Shown: positions 7,924 to 15,796 of the stretch, in pieces | Layout: the number at the start of each line of letters is the position of its first letter | Position numbering within the stretch: position 1 is the first letter of the stretch | Assembly (NCBI RefSeq): GCF_005160265.1 | Contig: NZ_CP039865.1 | Location: 742,828 to 806,827 of the forward strand | Direction of reading: 5' to 3' | Length of the DNA: 64,000 nt | From: Phreatobacter aquaticus | GTDB taxonomy: Bacteria; Pseudomonadota; Alphaproteobacteria; Rhizobiales; Phreatobacteraceae | The notes under the pieces: generated by a model | Databases searched by the model: none | What the model was told of the DNA's origin: nothing | The model's input: the letters and a program-made list of their open reading frames with translations, nothing else | Translations under genes and position numbers: made by a program

Positions 7924-9357
7924 CTACCCATCCCAACCCGACTTCCGCATCGGCGCCAGCACCGAGACATCCGGCGGCGGCGAGGCGGCAAAGCCCGGCC
8001 GATCCAGCGAGCCGATGGCCAGCCGCCCCTCGACGATGGCCAGCCTCACCCGGCCGTGGTCGTCGCGGTAGAGGTCAGGATGGGCGGCGAGATGGGCGCG
8101 CGCCTCCGTCTCCGGGCGCTCGTCGAACCCGTCGATGAAATGATGCGCATTGCGCTCGACATGGGTGATGCCGAGCAGGCTGACCAGCGCCAGATCCTGC
8201 TGGATCGAGGCGCCCATCTGCGTCGTCAGATCCTCGCCCGACATGAAATAGGGACCATCGGCGCCACCGTTCCACATCCGGCAGCGCGCCAGATTGAGGA
8301 TCGACTTGTAGAGCCCCTTGCAGACCTTCGACGACACGCCGTGATAGCCGAGCGCTCTTGCCCGCGGGAACGCGTCGAGATCGCCATCGGATTCATCGAT
8401 GATCACCGGCTTCGGCGGGGCCGCAGCGCCCAGCGGCTGGCTCAGCGCAGCGTGGCGCGCGATCGGCTGTTCGATCAGCACGATGGCCTCCCAGAGTTTC
8501 GCCAGCGACGGCCTCGCCTGAATGGCCTGCCAGAGCGGCGCGAAGGCCTCCGCGGTCTCATATTGCTCATTGCCATCGAGTGTCGCGCGATAGCCGCCGG
8601 GAATGCGGTCGAGCACGGCGGCGATCTTCTCCAGCCGCGCGATGTCGGAGGGCACGTCGCCCGCCACCTTCAGCTTGTACCAGCGGCAGCCATAGAAGGA
8701 GACGACCTCTTCCAGCGTTTCCGGCAGGCCGTCATCAACCCGCGTGCCGGGCGCCTGATCGGCGGCAACGATCGGGTCGACCAGTCCCACCGTGTGGCGC
8801 ACATCGATGCCGGCCTGCGGGCTGAGACCTGCGAGGAAACCCGCAAGATCGAAACCATCGAGATCCGCAATGATCGGATGGTGACCGATACCCGGCAGAT
8901 TGGTGCGGATCGCCTCATAGAAGCTGACGTTCTCGAGCCGGCAAAGTGCATCCAGAACGGCGCGATCAAGGAGTGCCGGGCCGTAGCTTGCCACCAGCGG
9001 ATTCAGCCGTTCCTGCGCGCCCGCCGCGATCTGCCCGCGATAGCCATCGGCAAACAGGCCAAACGCCGTCGAGGGCGCCGCCACGAGATAGGCAGCCGTG
9101 GCAATCTCCAGCGCCCGGCGCAGCTGATCGAGATTCTGGTCATCCGACAGGGTCTTGTCCTTGTCGAACCATTTGGCGCCCAGCGCTTCCGCCGCATGAC
9201 CGAACTCCTCCCGGCCATCCTGATGGCGGATGCGCACGCGGGTGACCGCCTGGATGCCGTGGGTCACCGTAATGACGCCGAAGCGGAACGGCATCCGCAG
9301 CTTGTAAGGGCGCTCGAACAGCTCGACCGACAGGACCTTGACCTTGGGCGCCGTCAT
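7924..9357 (-). CDS. Enolase-superfamily (mandelate racemase/muconate lactonizing-like) enzyme, extra long
   Basis: A 477-residue protein with enolase-superfamily features. A KxK motif is at 228-230 (YKLKVAGD), and metal ligands fall at Asp261 (LDGNEQYE), Glu296 (LIEQP) and Asp321/Glu322 (IIDESDGD). A lysine-bearing strand follows at 344-347 (VSSKVCKG). The family abstracts a proton next to a carboxylate to racemise, dehydrate or lactonise. At 477 residues it is clearly longer than the usual 350-400, the extra length being mostly in the first half. Its ATG overlaps the stop of the sugar-isomerase-like gene (ATGA), and an ABC ATPase gene precedes that, so an imported hydroxy- or sugar acid is a reasonable guess. 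Confidence 0.82.
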   Translation of the reverse strand: MTAPKVKVLSVELFERPYKLRMPFRFGVITVTHGIQAVTRVRIRHQDGREEFGHAAEALGAKWFDKDKTLSDDQNLDQLRRALEIATAAYLVAAPSTAFGLFADGYRGQIAAGAQERLNPLVASYGPALLDRAVLDALCRLENVSFYEAIRTNLPGIGHHPIIADLDGFDLAGFLAGLSPQAGIDVRHTVGLVDPIVAADQAPGTRVDDGLPETLEEVVSFYGCRWYKLKVAGDVPSDIARLEKIAAVLDRIPGGYRATLDGNEQYETAEAFAPLWQAIQARPSLAKLWEAIVLIEQPIARHAALSQPLGAAAPPKPVIIDESDGDLDAFPRARALGYHGVSSKVCKGLYKSILNLARCRMWNGGADGPYFMSGEDLTTQMGASIQQDLALVSLLGITHVERNAHHFIDGFDERPETEARAHLAAHPDLYRDDHGRVRLAIVEGRLAIGSLDRPGFAASPPPDVSVLAPMRKSGWDG

Positions 9358-10196
9358 GACAGGGCCTCCTCGATACCGCGGAGATAGCCGATCGCGCGGG
9401 CGGCAGAGCCCGGTCCGTCCGGCACATAGTCGAAGGGTTCGACGCCGGTCCAGCCGGCAAAGGCCTGACGTCGGAGGGCATCAAGGACTGGCGCCAGCGC
9501 AAGTGCGCCCTGCCCCGGCCCGCGCCGGTTCGGATCGTTGAAATGGATATGGCTGATCAGCCCGGTCGGCAGGTAGCGGTCAATCAGATCCGGTACACTC
9601 AAGCTCTCGGTGCGCGCCGCCGAGCAGTCGATCATTGTCTTGAGACCCGGAAGGTTGATGGCGCGGACGATGCCGACAGCCTCCTCCACCGTCGTCACGA
9701 ACTGCGTGTCGGTCGAAGCCAGCGGCTCGATGCAATAGGTCAGGCCGGTCCTGGTCGCGACCTCACCGATGGCAGCAAACATGTCGGTGCCCCGCTGGCG
9801 CGCTTGGACGGCGCCCGCGCCATCCGGCAACTCCCGCTGTCCCGGTGACCCATGAACCAGCACGCCCGCGCCGAGATCGGCGGCGAGATCGACGAGCCCG
9901 CGCATGACGTCGAGCGACCGCGCGCGGATCGCAACATCGTCCGTCGTGATCGACAGGCCGGCCGGTGCTACCAGGAGCCAGTGCAGACCGCAAATCGCGA
10001 TCCCCGCATCCGCGGCTGCACGGCGCGCCGCCGCTCGATCAGAAGCCGGCAAAAGATGCGGTTCCGTTCCCAGCGTGAACGGCGCGATTTCCAGCCCGTC
10101 ATAGCCAAGGCTTGCTGCCAGTTCGCATTGCTGCGCGAAGGGCAGATCGCGCACGACCTCATTGCAGAGCGCAATGCGCATGCGCTGTCCGCTCAT
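9354..10196 (-). CDS. Sugar phosphate isomerase/epimerase-like TIM-barrel protein
   Basis: A 280-residue protein of the xylose-isomerase-like TIM-barrel superfamily (AP endonuclease 2 fold). Landmarks are the LAASLGYDGLEIAPF segment near 27-41, CIEPLAS in the middle, MIDCSAA, HIHFNDPN, and WTGVEPFDY near the C-terminus. These supply the metal-binding Glu, Asp, His and Glu of this fold. Members interconvert ketoses or epimerise sugar derivatives. The stop overlaps the next gene and the start overlaps the ATPase gene, giving a tightly coupled trio. The substrate is probably shared with the enolase-superfamily partner. Confidence 0.83.
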   Translation of the reverse strand: MSGQRMRIALCNEVVRDLPFAQQCELAASLGYDGLEIAPFTLGTEPHLLPASDRAAARRAAADAGIAICGLHWLLVAPAGLSITTDDVAIRARSLDVMRGLVDLAADLGAGVLVHGSPGQRELPDGAGAVQARQRGTDMFAAIGEVATRTGLTYCIEPLASTDTQFVTTVEEAVGIVRAINLPGLKTMIDCSAARTESLSVPDLIDRYLPTGLISHIHFNDPNRRGPGQGALALAPVLDALRRQAFAGWTGVEPFDYVPDGPGSAARAIGYLRGIEEALS

Positions 10197-10966
10197 GCCG
10201 GCACCCGGCCATGAAGCCGGTGATAGATCGCCATGGACAGCTCTCCGAACTCGGGCCTGATCCGCGTCTCCACTGTGCGCGGCCGCGCCAAGTGGATCGG
10301 CGTCACCTCGGCAATGCGGCCGGGCCGCGGCGACATGACGACCGCGCGATCGGCAAGGAACACCGCCTCGGGGATGGAGTGGGTGACGAACAGGATGGTC
10401 TTTCGTTTGCCGGCTTCGGACGTCTCGCCCCAGACGCGCAGCAGTTCGATATTCATCTCGTCGCGTGTCATGGCGTCGAGCGCGCCGAACGGCTCATCCA
10501 TCAGTAGGAGCGGCGGATCGAGCAGCAGCGCGCGCACGATCGAGGCGCGCTGCTGCATGCCGCCGGAGAGCTCACGCGGCAGTTTGGATGCGAAATCGCT
10601 TAAACCCACAATGCCGAGAAGATCCATCGCCCGGTCGCGATATTTGCGGGCGTCGTGGCCGGCAAGTTCGGCCGGCAGCAGGACATTGTCGAGAATGGTC
10701 CGCCATTTCAGCAGGACGGGCGCCTGGAACACCATTCCCACCGACGTGAGCGGCCGCGTGACCGGTTCGCCGGCCACCCGCACCGCGCCCGATGTCATCG
10801 GACGAAGCCCCGCGATGATGCGCAGAAGAGTAGACTTGCCGCAGCCGGACGGTCCGACCAGCGCGATGAACTCGCCATCGGCAATGGTCAGCGAAATGTC
10901 GCGCAACGCCTCTACCGGACCGCTACCGGTCTCGTAGACCATGCCGACGTGGTCGATCTCGATCAT
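10193..10966 (-). CDS. ABC transporter ATP-binding protein (second NMT1/SsuABC-type system)
   Basis: A 257-residue ABC ATPase: Walker A GPSGCGKST at 38-46, signature LSGGM at 133-137 and Walker B LLLMDEPFGALD from 153. It is closely similar in layout to the ATPase encoded at 5420-6223, but is the partner of the binding protein and permease encoded at 11229-13051. A 262-bp gap with a palindromic element separates it from them. Its stop overlaps the sugar-isomerase-like gene, linking transport to that metabolic pair. Confidence 0.9.
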   Translation of the reverse strand: MIEIDHVGMVYETGSGPVEALRDISLTIADGEFIALVGPSGCGKSTLLRIIAGLRPMTSGAVRVAGEPVTRPLTSVGMVFQAPVLLKWRTILDNVLLPAELAGHDARKYRDRAMDLLGIVGLSDFASKLPRELSGGMQQRASIVRALLLDPPLLLMDEPFGALDAMTRDEMNIELLRVWGETSEAGKRKTILFVTHSIPEAVFLADRAVVMSPRPGRIAEVTPIHLARPRTVETRIRPEFGELSMAIYHRLHGRVPA

Positions 10967-11025
10967 GGAAGGTGGGTGTCCGCTCTGGTCATGCGCATGG
11001 GTCGAAGTCGTGGATCACGTGGCGA

Positions 11026-11184
11026 GAAGGTCCTTCGAGGCTCGGCTTTGCCTCGCACCTCAGGATGAGGAATGGAGAGATCGCATATGACGATGGCGCT
11101 ACGTCTGTCGTGTGGCCCTGTCGAGGTCCGCCTCCTCCTCACCTCATCCTGAGGTGCGAGCGAAGCGAGCCTCGAAGGATCACC
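11026..11184. repeat. Paired inverted palindromic element, family C
   Basis: The left arm (11026-11074) contains CCTTCGAGGCTCGG then CGCACCTCAGGATGAGG. The right arm (11135-11184) is the inverse, CCTCATCCTGAGGTGCGAG then GCGAGCCTCGAAGGATC. About 60 bp lie between the arms. This is a third palindrome family, distinct in sequence from families A and B, but again organised as two facing arms. It lies in the 262-bp gap between the ATPase and binding-protein genes of one transporter and may influence their relative expression. Confidence 0.75.
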
Positions 11185-11194
11185 GTGTCGTCAA

Positions 11195-11220
11195 GCGGGG
11201 CCTCTCAATGAAGGCCCCGC
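11195..11220 (-). terminator. Hairpin after the binding-protein gene
   Basis: A perfect 9-bp stem (GCGGGGCCT / AGGCCCCGC) with an 8-base loop starts 8 bp beyond the stop of the minus-strand binding-protein gene. There is no T-run, so it is a hairpin-type transcription end or 3' stabiliser rather than a textbook intrinsic terminator. Confidence 0.5.
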
Positions 11221-11228
11221 TCGTCCAA

Positions 11229-12245
11229 TCACCGCGCTGGCGGCATGTCCACCCGCGTGTAGAAGCTCGCATTGAACGTCTCGTCGCAGGTCACCTGCCG
11301 GGGCAAGCCCATATTCGCATTGATGATGTCGACGGAGGCGCACATCTTGGCCCGGTCGATCGCGCCAATGCCATTTGCCCGGAAGCGGTCGGTCCGCATC
11401 AGGCCAAGACCCAGCATCATGTTCGGCTGCATCACCGAGACATCGACCTCCGGCACCCGGCGCTTGAAGATCGCCATCGAGCCCTCCGGATCCGCCATCA
11501 CGTCGCGCCAGCCAAGATAGGCCGCCTCGAGGAACTTCCTCAGAACCTCGGGCCGCTCGCGGATGGTCTTGTCGCTCGCCATGATCGACATGGAATACAT
11601 GTCGAGGCCGAAATCGGCCCATTGCATCATCACCACATTGCCCTGGCCCATGGCCTTCTCGTAGAGCGGCAGGCCGGTGGAATAGTCGGCGATCGTGTCG
11701 ACGCGGCCGGTGGCGAGCGCCGCGATCTTGGCGGCCGGCTCGACATTCACCCATTCGACCCTGGAACCGTCGATGCCGGTGGCGCGCACGAAGGCCGGCC
11801 AGATCTGCCGCTGGCTGTCGCCGGGAGGCGCGCCAATGGTCCGGCCCAGAAGATCGGCCGGCGTCCGGGCAGGCTTCGAGGCCGGCGAGAAGATGTTGAG
11901 CGGCGTCTTGTCGAAGACGATGCCGATGATGCGCGCGGTCGACCCGCGCGACAGGGCCGAGACGATCACGGCAGCATCGGCAAGGCCGGCATCGGCGCGG
12001 CCGGTATCGACCTTGGCGATGGAATCGCCCGATCCGCGCGAATTCTCCAGCGTCACGTCGAGGCCGCGGTCGCGGAAATAGCCCTTCTCCAGCGCCACCC
12101 AATAAGCCGCGTGGTCGCCCACCGCGAACCAGTTGAGCGCGAAGGTGAACTTCTCAAGCTGCTGTGCCTGCGCGCCCACCGCCCCCGCGACAGCGAGGAC
12201 CATGGCGGCTGCGAAGGATATCCAGGTCGATCTGCACGTCGTCAT
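11229..12245 (-). CDS. ABC transporter substrate-binding protein, NMT1/SsuA-like (second system)
   Basis: A 338-residue exported binding protein. A Sec-type signal (ISFAAAMVLAVAGAVGAQAQ) covers residues 9-28, followed by KFTFALNWFAVGDHAAYWVA, the family's characteristic opening strand and loop. The ATG at 12245 is preceded by AGGGAGAG, so I set the start there even though the frame is open much further upstream. It belongs with the permease encoded just upstream on the same strand (32-bp gap) and with the ATPase gene beyond the repeat. Ligands of the family include hydroxymethylpyrimidine, riboflavin-like and sulfonate molecules; this one is unknown. Confidence 0.86.
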   Translation of the reverse strand: MTTCRSTWISFAAAMVLAVAGAVGAQAQQLEKFTFALNWFAVGDHAAYWVALEKGYFRDRGLDVTLENSRGSGDSIAKVDTGRADAGLADAAVIVSALSRGSTARIIGIVFDKTPLNIFSPASKPARTPADLLGRTIGAPPGDSQRQIWPAFVRATGIDGSRVEWVNVEPAAKIAALATGRVDTIADYSTGLPLYEKAMGQGNVVMMQWADFGLDMYSMSIMASDKTIRERPEVLRKFLEAAYLGWRDVMADPEGSMAIFKRRVPEVDVSVMQPNMMLGLGLMRTDRFRANGIGAIDRAKMCASVDIINANMGLPRQVTCDETFNASFYTRVDMPPAR

Positions 12246-12277
12246 GACACTCTCCCTTGAGGTCGGCGGTTCGGACT

Positions 12278-13051
12278 TCAGCGATCGGACCCCTGCGCCC
12301 AGGGCGCGGCGATGGCGGCAATGCCGCTCACCGCGCCATAGAGCAGGAGGCCGATGATCGAGATCCAGGCAAGCGCAGCAAACGCCACCGGCGTGTTCAT
12401 GCTCGACTGGGTGGTGACGATGACAAAACCGAGGCCCGCCTGCGAGGCGACAAACTCGCCCACCACGGCACCGACCACGGCGGCGGTCGCGGTCACCTTC
12501 AGCGCGCTCAGGATATAGGGCAGCGCATTGGGCATGCGGATCTTGAGGAAGATCTTCCAGGTCGGCGCGTTGAACACCCGCCCGAGGTCGAGCATGTCGT
12601 CCTCGATCTGGGTGAGGCCGACCGCCGTGTTGATGACCACCGGAAAGAAGCCGATCAGCGCGCCGATCAGCATGTTCGGCCAGATGCCATAGCCGAGCCA
12701 GAGCATGAATAGCGGCGCGATCGCCACCTTGGGCAGCACGTTGACGAAGACGAGAAAGGGCGTCAGCGAGCGCGCCACCGGCTGCGACCAGGCGATGGCG
12801 GTGCCGAGCAGCACGCCGGCACTGGCTGCCAGCGCGAAGGCGCCGAGGATCGCGGCACCCGTGAACAGGATATGGCGGGTCCAGGGAATGTCGCCGCCGG
12901 CCATGGCCTGCACCACCTTCCAGGGGCCGGGCAGCAGGAACTCGCGCACCTGGAAGAAGTCGACCGAGAATTGCCACAGCGCGATGAGAACGACGAAAGG
13001 CGCGACCACCGGCACCAGCGACAGGATCTGGCGGCCCCCCTTCGGCATCAT
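12278..13051 (-). CDS. ABC transporter permease, SsuC-like (second system)
   Basis: A 257-residue polytopic membrane protein; the first helix (LSLVPVVAPFVVLIALW) is at about 10-26. The EAA coupling loop is recognisable near 148-165 (VFNAPTWKIFLKIRMPNALP). Two adjacent ATGs (13051, 13048) follow GGAGG, giving a firm start. It partners the binding protein gene 32 bp downstream and probably the ATPase at 10193-10966. The gene order permease, binding protein, repeat, ATPase differs from that of the first importer (ATPase, permease, binding protein). Confidence 0.86.
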   Translation of the reverse strand: MMPKGGRQILSLVPVVAPFVVLIALWQFSVDFFQVREFLLPGPWKVVQAMAGGDIPWTRHILFTGAAILGAFALAASAGVLLGTAIAWSQPVARSLTPFLVFVNVLPKVAIAPLFMLWLGYGIWPNMLIGALIGFFPVVINTAVGLTQIEDDMLDLGRVFNAPTWKIFLKIRMPNALPYILSALKVTATAAVVGAVVGEFVASQAGLGFVIVTTQSSMNTPVAFAALAWISIIGLLLYGAVSGIAAIAAPWAQGSDR

Positions 13052-13084
13052 CCGCGTCCTCCGGAACGACAGCGCGCAATCATG

Positions 13085-14119
13085 TCAGAACCGGCCATCA
13101 CGCGCCTCGAACTTGGTCGGCTTGCCGTGGCTCGGCATGGAGCGGGCGACCCAGTCAGCCGTCCAGTCGAGCATCCGGTCAAGCGGCACGTGCGGATAGC
13201 CGAAAAGCCCGGAGGCCCGCGACGTGTCGGTCAAGAGCGCCGTCGGGCTCTCCTCGCCGATGATGATGGCGGGCCTGCCGAGCCTGGCGCCGAAGGCCTG
13301 GGCCAGCCGGCGCACCGACAGCGTCTCCGGACCCGAGACATTGAGGATCAGCGGCGGGTTCGCCGCATGTTTGAGCGCTCTCAGCGCCTGGGCATTGGCA
13401 TCGCCCTGCCAGATCACATTGACATGGCCCATCGTGACATCCACCGGCTGCCCCGCCGCCACTTTCGAGGCGATGTCGAACAGCACGCCGTAGCGCATGT
13501 CGATCGCGTAATTGAGCCGGAACAGCACCGTCTTCGTGCCATGGACCGAGGCGCCATATTCGAACACCCGCTCCCGGCCGAGACACGACTGGGCATATTC
13601 GCCGACCGGACCGGGCATGGCGGTCTCGTCCGGCGCGGCGCCGGCAACCGCTGCCAGCGGATAGACGTTACCGGTGGAGAAGGCGACGATCCGCGAGGCG
13701 TGAAAGGTCTCGGCGACGGCGGCCGGCACCAGGCAGTTCATCGCCCAGGTCAGGCCCAGCGCGCCGCTCGCGCCGAACTTGCGTCCCGCCATGAAGATGA
13801 CATTCGGCGCCTTCGGCAGCGCCTCGATCGCCTTGCGGTCGAGCAGGTCGGCCTTGATCGTCTCGATGCCGTGGCGCTGCAGACCGGCCTCGAGCCCGGG
13901 CTCGGAAAAGCGTGCGACGCCGATGATCCGCCGTCCCGGCGAGGCCGCCCGCGCCATCCTCGCCAGTGTCGGCCCCATCTTGCCGGCAACGCCCAGGATC
14001 AGGATATCGCCGTCGACCGCGGCCAGGTCGGCAGCGACCCCGGCCGAGTGGCTGCTCAGAAAGGCTTCCAGATCCTCGATCGAGGCGAAGCGATCAGGCA
14101 GAGACGTCACGTCCGGCAT
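13085..14119 (-). CDS. NAD(P)-dependent epimerase/dehydratase-like protein (atypical SDR)
   Basis: A 344-residue extended-SDR-like protein with a Rossmann glycine motif GVAGKMG at 43-49 and an FSTGNVYPL strand near 148-156. The catalytic region reads [10 protein letters not shown]: Tyr175 is present, but the residue four positions on, where Lys is expected, is Cys179. The enzyme is therefore either atypical or non-catalytic. I start at the ATG at 14119, preceded by GAGGGA; an upstream TTG would add 38 poorly structured residues. It lies 33 bp ahead of the second NMT1-type permease gene and is first in that operon, divergent from the SDR operon at 14358. Confidence 0.75.
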   Translation of the reverse strand: MPDVTSLPDRFASIEDLEAFLSSHSAGVAADLAAVDGDILILGVAGKMGPTLARMARAASPGRRIIGVARFSEPGLEAGLQRHGIETIKADLLDRKAIEALPKAPNVIFMAGRKFGASGALGLTWAMNCLVPAAVAETFHASRIVAFSTGNVYPLAAVAGAAPDETAMPGPVGEYAQSCLGRERVFEYGASVHGTKTVLFRLNYAIDMRYGVLFDIASKVAAGQPVDVTMGHVNVIWQGDANAQALRALKHAANPPLILNVSGPETLSVRRLAQAFGARLGRPAIIIGEESPTALLTDTSRASGLFGYPHVPLDRMLDWTADWVARSMPSHGKPTKFEARDGRF

Positions 14120-14266
14120 CAATCCCTCGACGGGCAGCGCCCGAATTCCGGCGGGCCTTGAGCGAGCCTGCCTCTGTTCAACCGGACAGGCAATGCCCGC
14201 CACAGACCCTGAGCCTGCATGACCGGACCGCAAGTGTCAAACAACCAGTTGGATGCTTCGCGCCTG

Positions 14267-14295
14267 TTGAAATCCTGATTTAGATCGGTCTAAAT
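14267..14295 (+). promoter_or_regulatory. Predicted promoter with ATTTAGA-N4-TCTAAAT operator, site 1
   Basis: The 18-bp palindrome ATTTAGATCGGTCTAAAT (14278-14295) has perfect 7-bp arms. It follows a TTGAAA box (14267-14272) and includes the expected -10 region (CTAAAT, 17-bp spacing). It precedes the SDR/MaoC operon. The same arms occur at 21430-21447 and, degenerate, at 15728-15745. A central CG is usual for LacI-family operators, and a LacI-type gene lies at 20227; this pairing is inference. Confidence 0.65.
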
Positions 14296-14357
14296 GGCCC
14301 ACATGGACGCGAGTGCCGACAAGCGCCTCGAAAAGATCCGGATGACAGGGACGGGAC

Positions 14358-15131
14358 ATGACAGGCAGCGGTGGCAGGACGGCCTTCGTCACGGGCGCGG
14401 GGCGCGGCATCGGGCGGGGCATCGCGCTGGCGCTTGCGGCCGAGCGGTTCCGCCTGGTCCTGAACGACCTCACCCTCTCCATCGATCTCGAGGAGACGCT
14501 GGCCGCTGTCCGCGCCATGGGCTGCGAGGCGCTCGCCGCGCCAGGCGACATCAGCGACCTCTCCCGTCACGAAGCACTGGTGGATCAGGTATGGTCGGCC
14601 TTTGGCGGGCTCGACTGCCTGGTCAACAATGCCGGCATCTCGGTGGCGGTGCGCGGTGACCTGTTCGAGGTGACGCCGGAGAGCTTCGACCGGCAGATCC
14701 ACGTCAATCTGCGCGGGCCCTTCTTTCTCACCCAGGCTGTCGCAAAGCGCATGGCGGCGGCGCCGGCATCCGGCTTCCGCTCCATCGTCACCATCTCCTC
14801 GTTCAATGCCGAGGCGGCTTCCCCCGACCGCGCGGAATATTGCATCGCCAAGACCGGGCTTGCCATGATGACCCGCGTCTTCGCGCTCCGCCTCGCCGAG
14901 CTTGGCATCATGACCTACGAGGTGCGCCCGGGCGTCATCCGCACCGCCATGACGGCGGTGGCGAAGGAGAAATACGACCGGCTCTTCGCCTCCGGCTTCG
15001 CGCCCATCGCCCGCTGGGGCGAACCGGAGGATGTCGGCCGCGCGGTGGCGACCCTTGCCTCCGGCGGATTGCCCTATGCCACCGGCGAGACCGTCCATAT
15101 CGACGGCGGCCTGTCGATCACCCGGCTTTGA
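14358..15131 (+). CDS. Short-chain dehydrogenase/reductase (3-oxoacyl reductase-like)
   Basis: A 257-residue classical SDR with cofactor motif GAGRGIG at 13-19, NNAG at 90-93, a catalytic Ser near 147 (TISSFNAEA) and the Tyr161-x3-Lys165 pair (YCIAK). The C-terminus ends in a HIDGGLSI-type segment seen in 3-oxoacyl-ACP reductase-like members. It should interconvert an alcohol and a ketone using NAD(P)H. It leads an operon with a MaoC-type hydratase and sits behind the ATTTAGA/TCTAAAT operator, so it belongs to the same regulon as the oligopeptide-type ABC system. Confidence 0.88.
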   Translation: MTGSGGRTAFVTGAGRGIGRGIALALAAERFRLVLNDLTLSIDLEETLAAVRAMGCEALAAPGDISDLSRHEALVDQVWSAFGGLDCLVNNAGISVAVRGDLFEVTPESFDRQIHVNLRGPFFLTQAVAKRMAAAPASGFRSIVTISSFNAEAASPDRAEYCIAKTGLAMMTRVFALRLAELGIMTYEVRPGVIRTAMTAVAKEKYDRLFASGFAPIARWGEPEDVGRAVATLASGGLPYATGETVHIDGGLSITRL

Positions 15132-15141
15132 GGAACGCGCC

Positions 15142-15645
15142 ATGGTGACATCCACCTCCGGCCGCCTGCTCGAACCTGGCGAATACTGGTTCGAGGACCT
15201 GCGCGATGGCGACCACTACAGCACCGGCCATATCGTCATCACCGATGCCCACATCATCGGCTTCGCCGGGCTCTCCGGCGACTTCTTCGACCTGCACATG
15301 GACGACGAATTCGCCCGCGAGCAGGGCTTTCCCGGCCGGGTGGCGCATGGCCTGCTCGGCCTTGCCATGGCGGACGGGCTGAAGAACCGATCCTCCGTCC
15401 GCATCATGGCGGTGGCATCGCTCGGCTGGACCTGGGCCTTCAAGGGCCCGATCCTGGTCGGCGACCGCATCGGTGTCACCGTGACGGTGAAGGGCAAGCG
15501 CCTGACGTCCAAGGGGGATCGCGGCATCACCAACCTCGGCTTCGCCGTGTCCAACCAGGACGGCCGCGTCGTGCAGGACGGCGAGACGGCGCTGCTGACC
15601 AGGCTCAGACCGGCGGCCTTGCCGGCAAGTTCTTCAACGGATTGA
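15142..15645 (+). CDS. MaoC-like (R)-specific enoyl-CoA hydratase family protein
   Basis: A 167-residue hot-dog-fold protein with the hydratase motif: Asp47 in LSGDFFDLH, His52, then PGRVAHGLL at 64-71. Such enzymes add water to 2-enoyl-CoA or remove it from 3-hydroxyacyl-CoA. The ATG at 15142 follows TGAGGAA and is 10 bp after the SDR stop; frames upstream overlap the SDR and were rejected. A second MaoC-type gene is at 27992, so the regulon encodes two such hydratases as well as a crotonase-type enzyme. They may act on stereochemically different intermediates. Confidence 0.87.
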   Translation: MVTSTSGRLLEPGEYWFEDLRDGDHYSTGHIVITDAHIIGFAGLSGDFFDLHMDDEFAREQGFPGRVAHGLLGLAMADGLKNRSSVRIMAVASLGWTWAFKGPILVGDRIGVTVTVKGKRLTSKGDRGITNLGFAVSNQDGRVVQDGETALLTRLRPAALPASSSTD

Positions 15646-15727
15646 CGTTCCCGAGGCGCCGACGCAGAGTTGGCCCTCATTCCGAAAGGCCCGATCGGCG
15701 CTCCCCCGCTATTCCGGACTGACGCTG

Positions 15728-15745
15728 AATTGGATCGATCTAACA
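15728..15745 (+). promoter_or_regulatory. Degenerate ATTTAGA-N4-TCTAAAT operator, site 2
   Basis: AATTGGATCGATCTAACA has the same 4-base CG-centred middle as site 1 and a well conserved right half (TCTAA), but a weaker left half. It lies 51 bp before the ATG of the peptide-type binding-protein gene. The match is too imperfect to stand alone; the position is what supports it. Confidence 0.5.
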
Positions 15746-15796
15746 ACAAGCCAAGCCGGGACAATCGGCCAGATTTCCGTTTCAGGGAGAAACACC

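Noticed and set aside
12246..13079. Upstream extension of the binding-protein frame starting near 13079
   Set aside because: It overlaps the permease gene in another frame; the signal peptide and AGGGAGAG site place the start at 12245.
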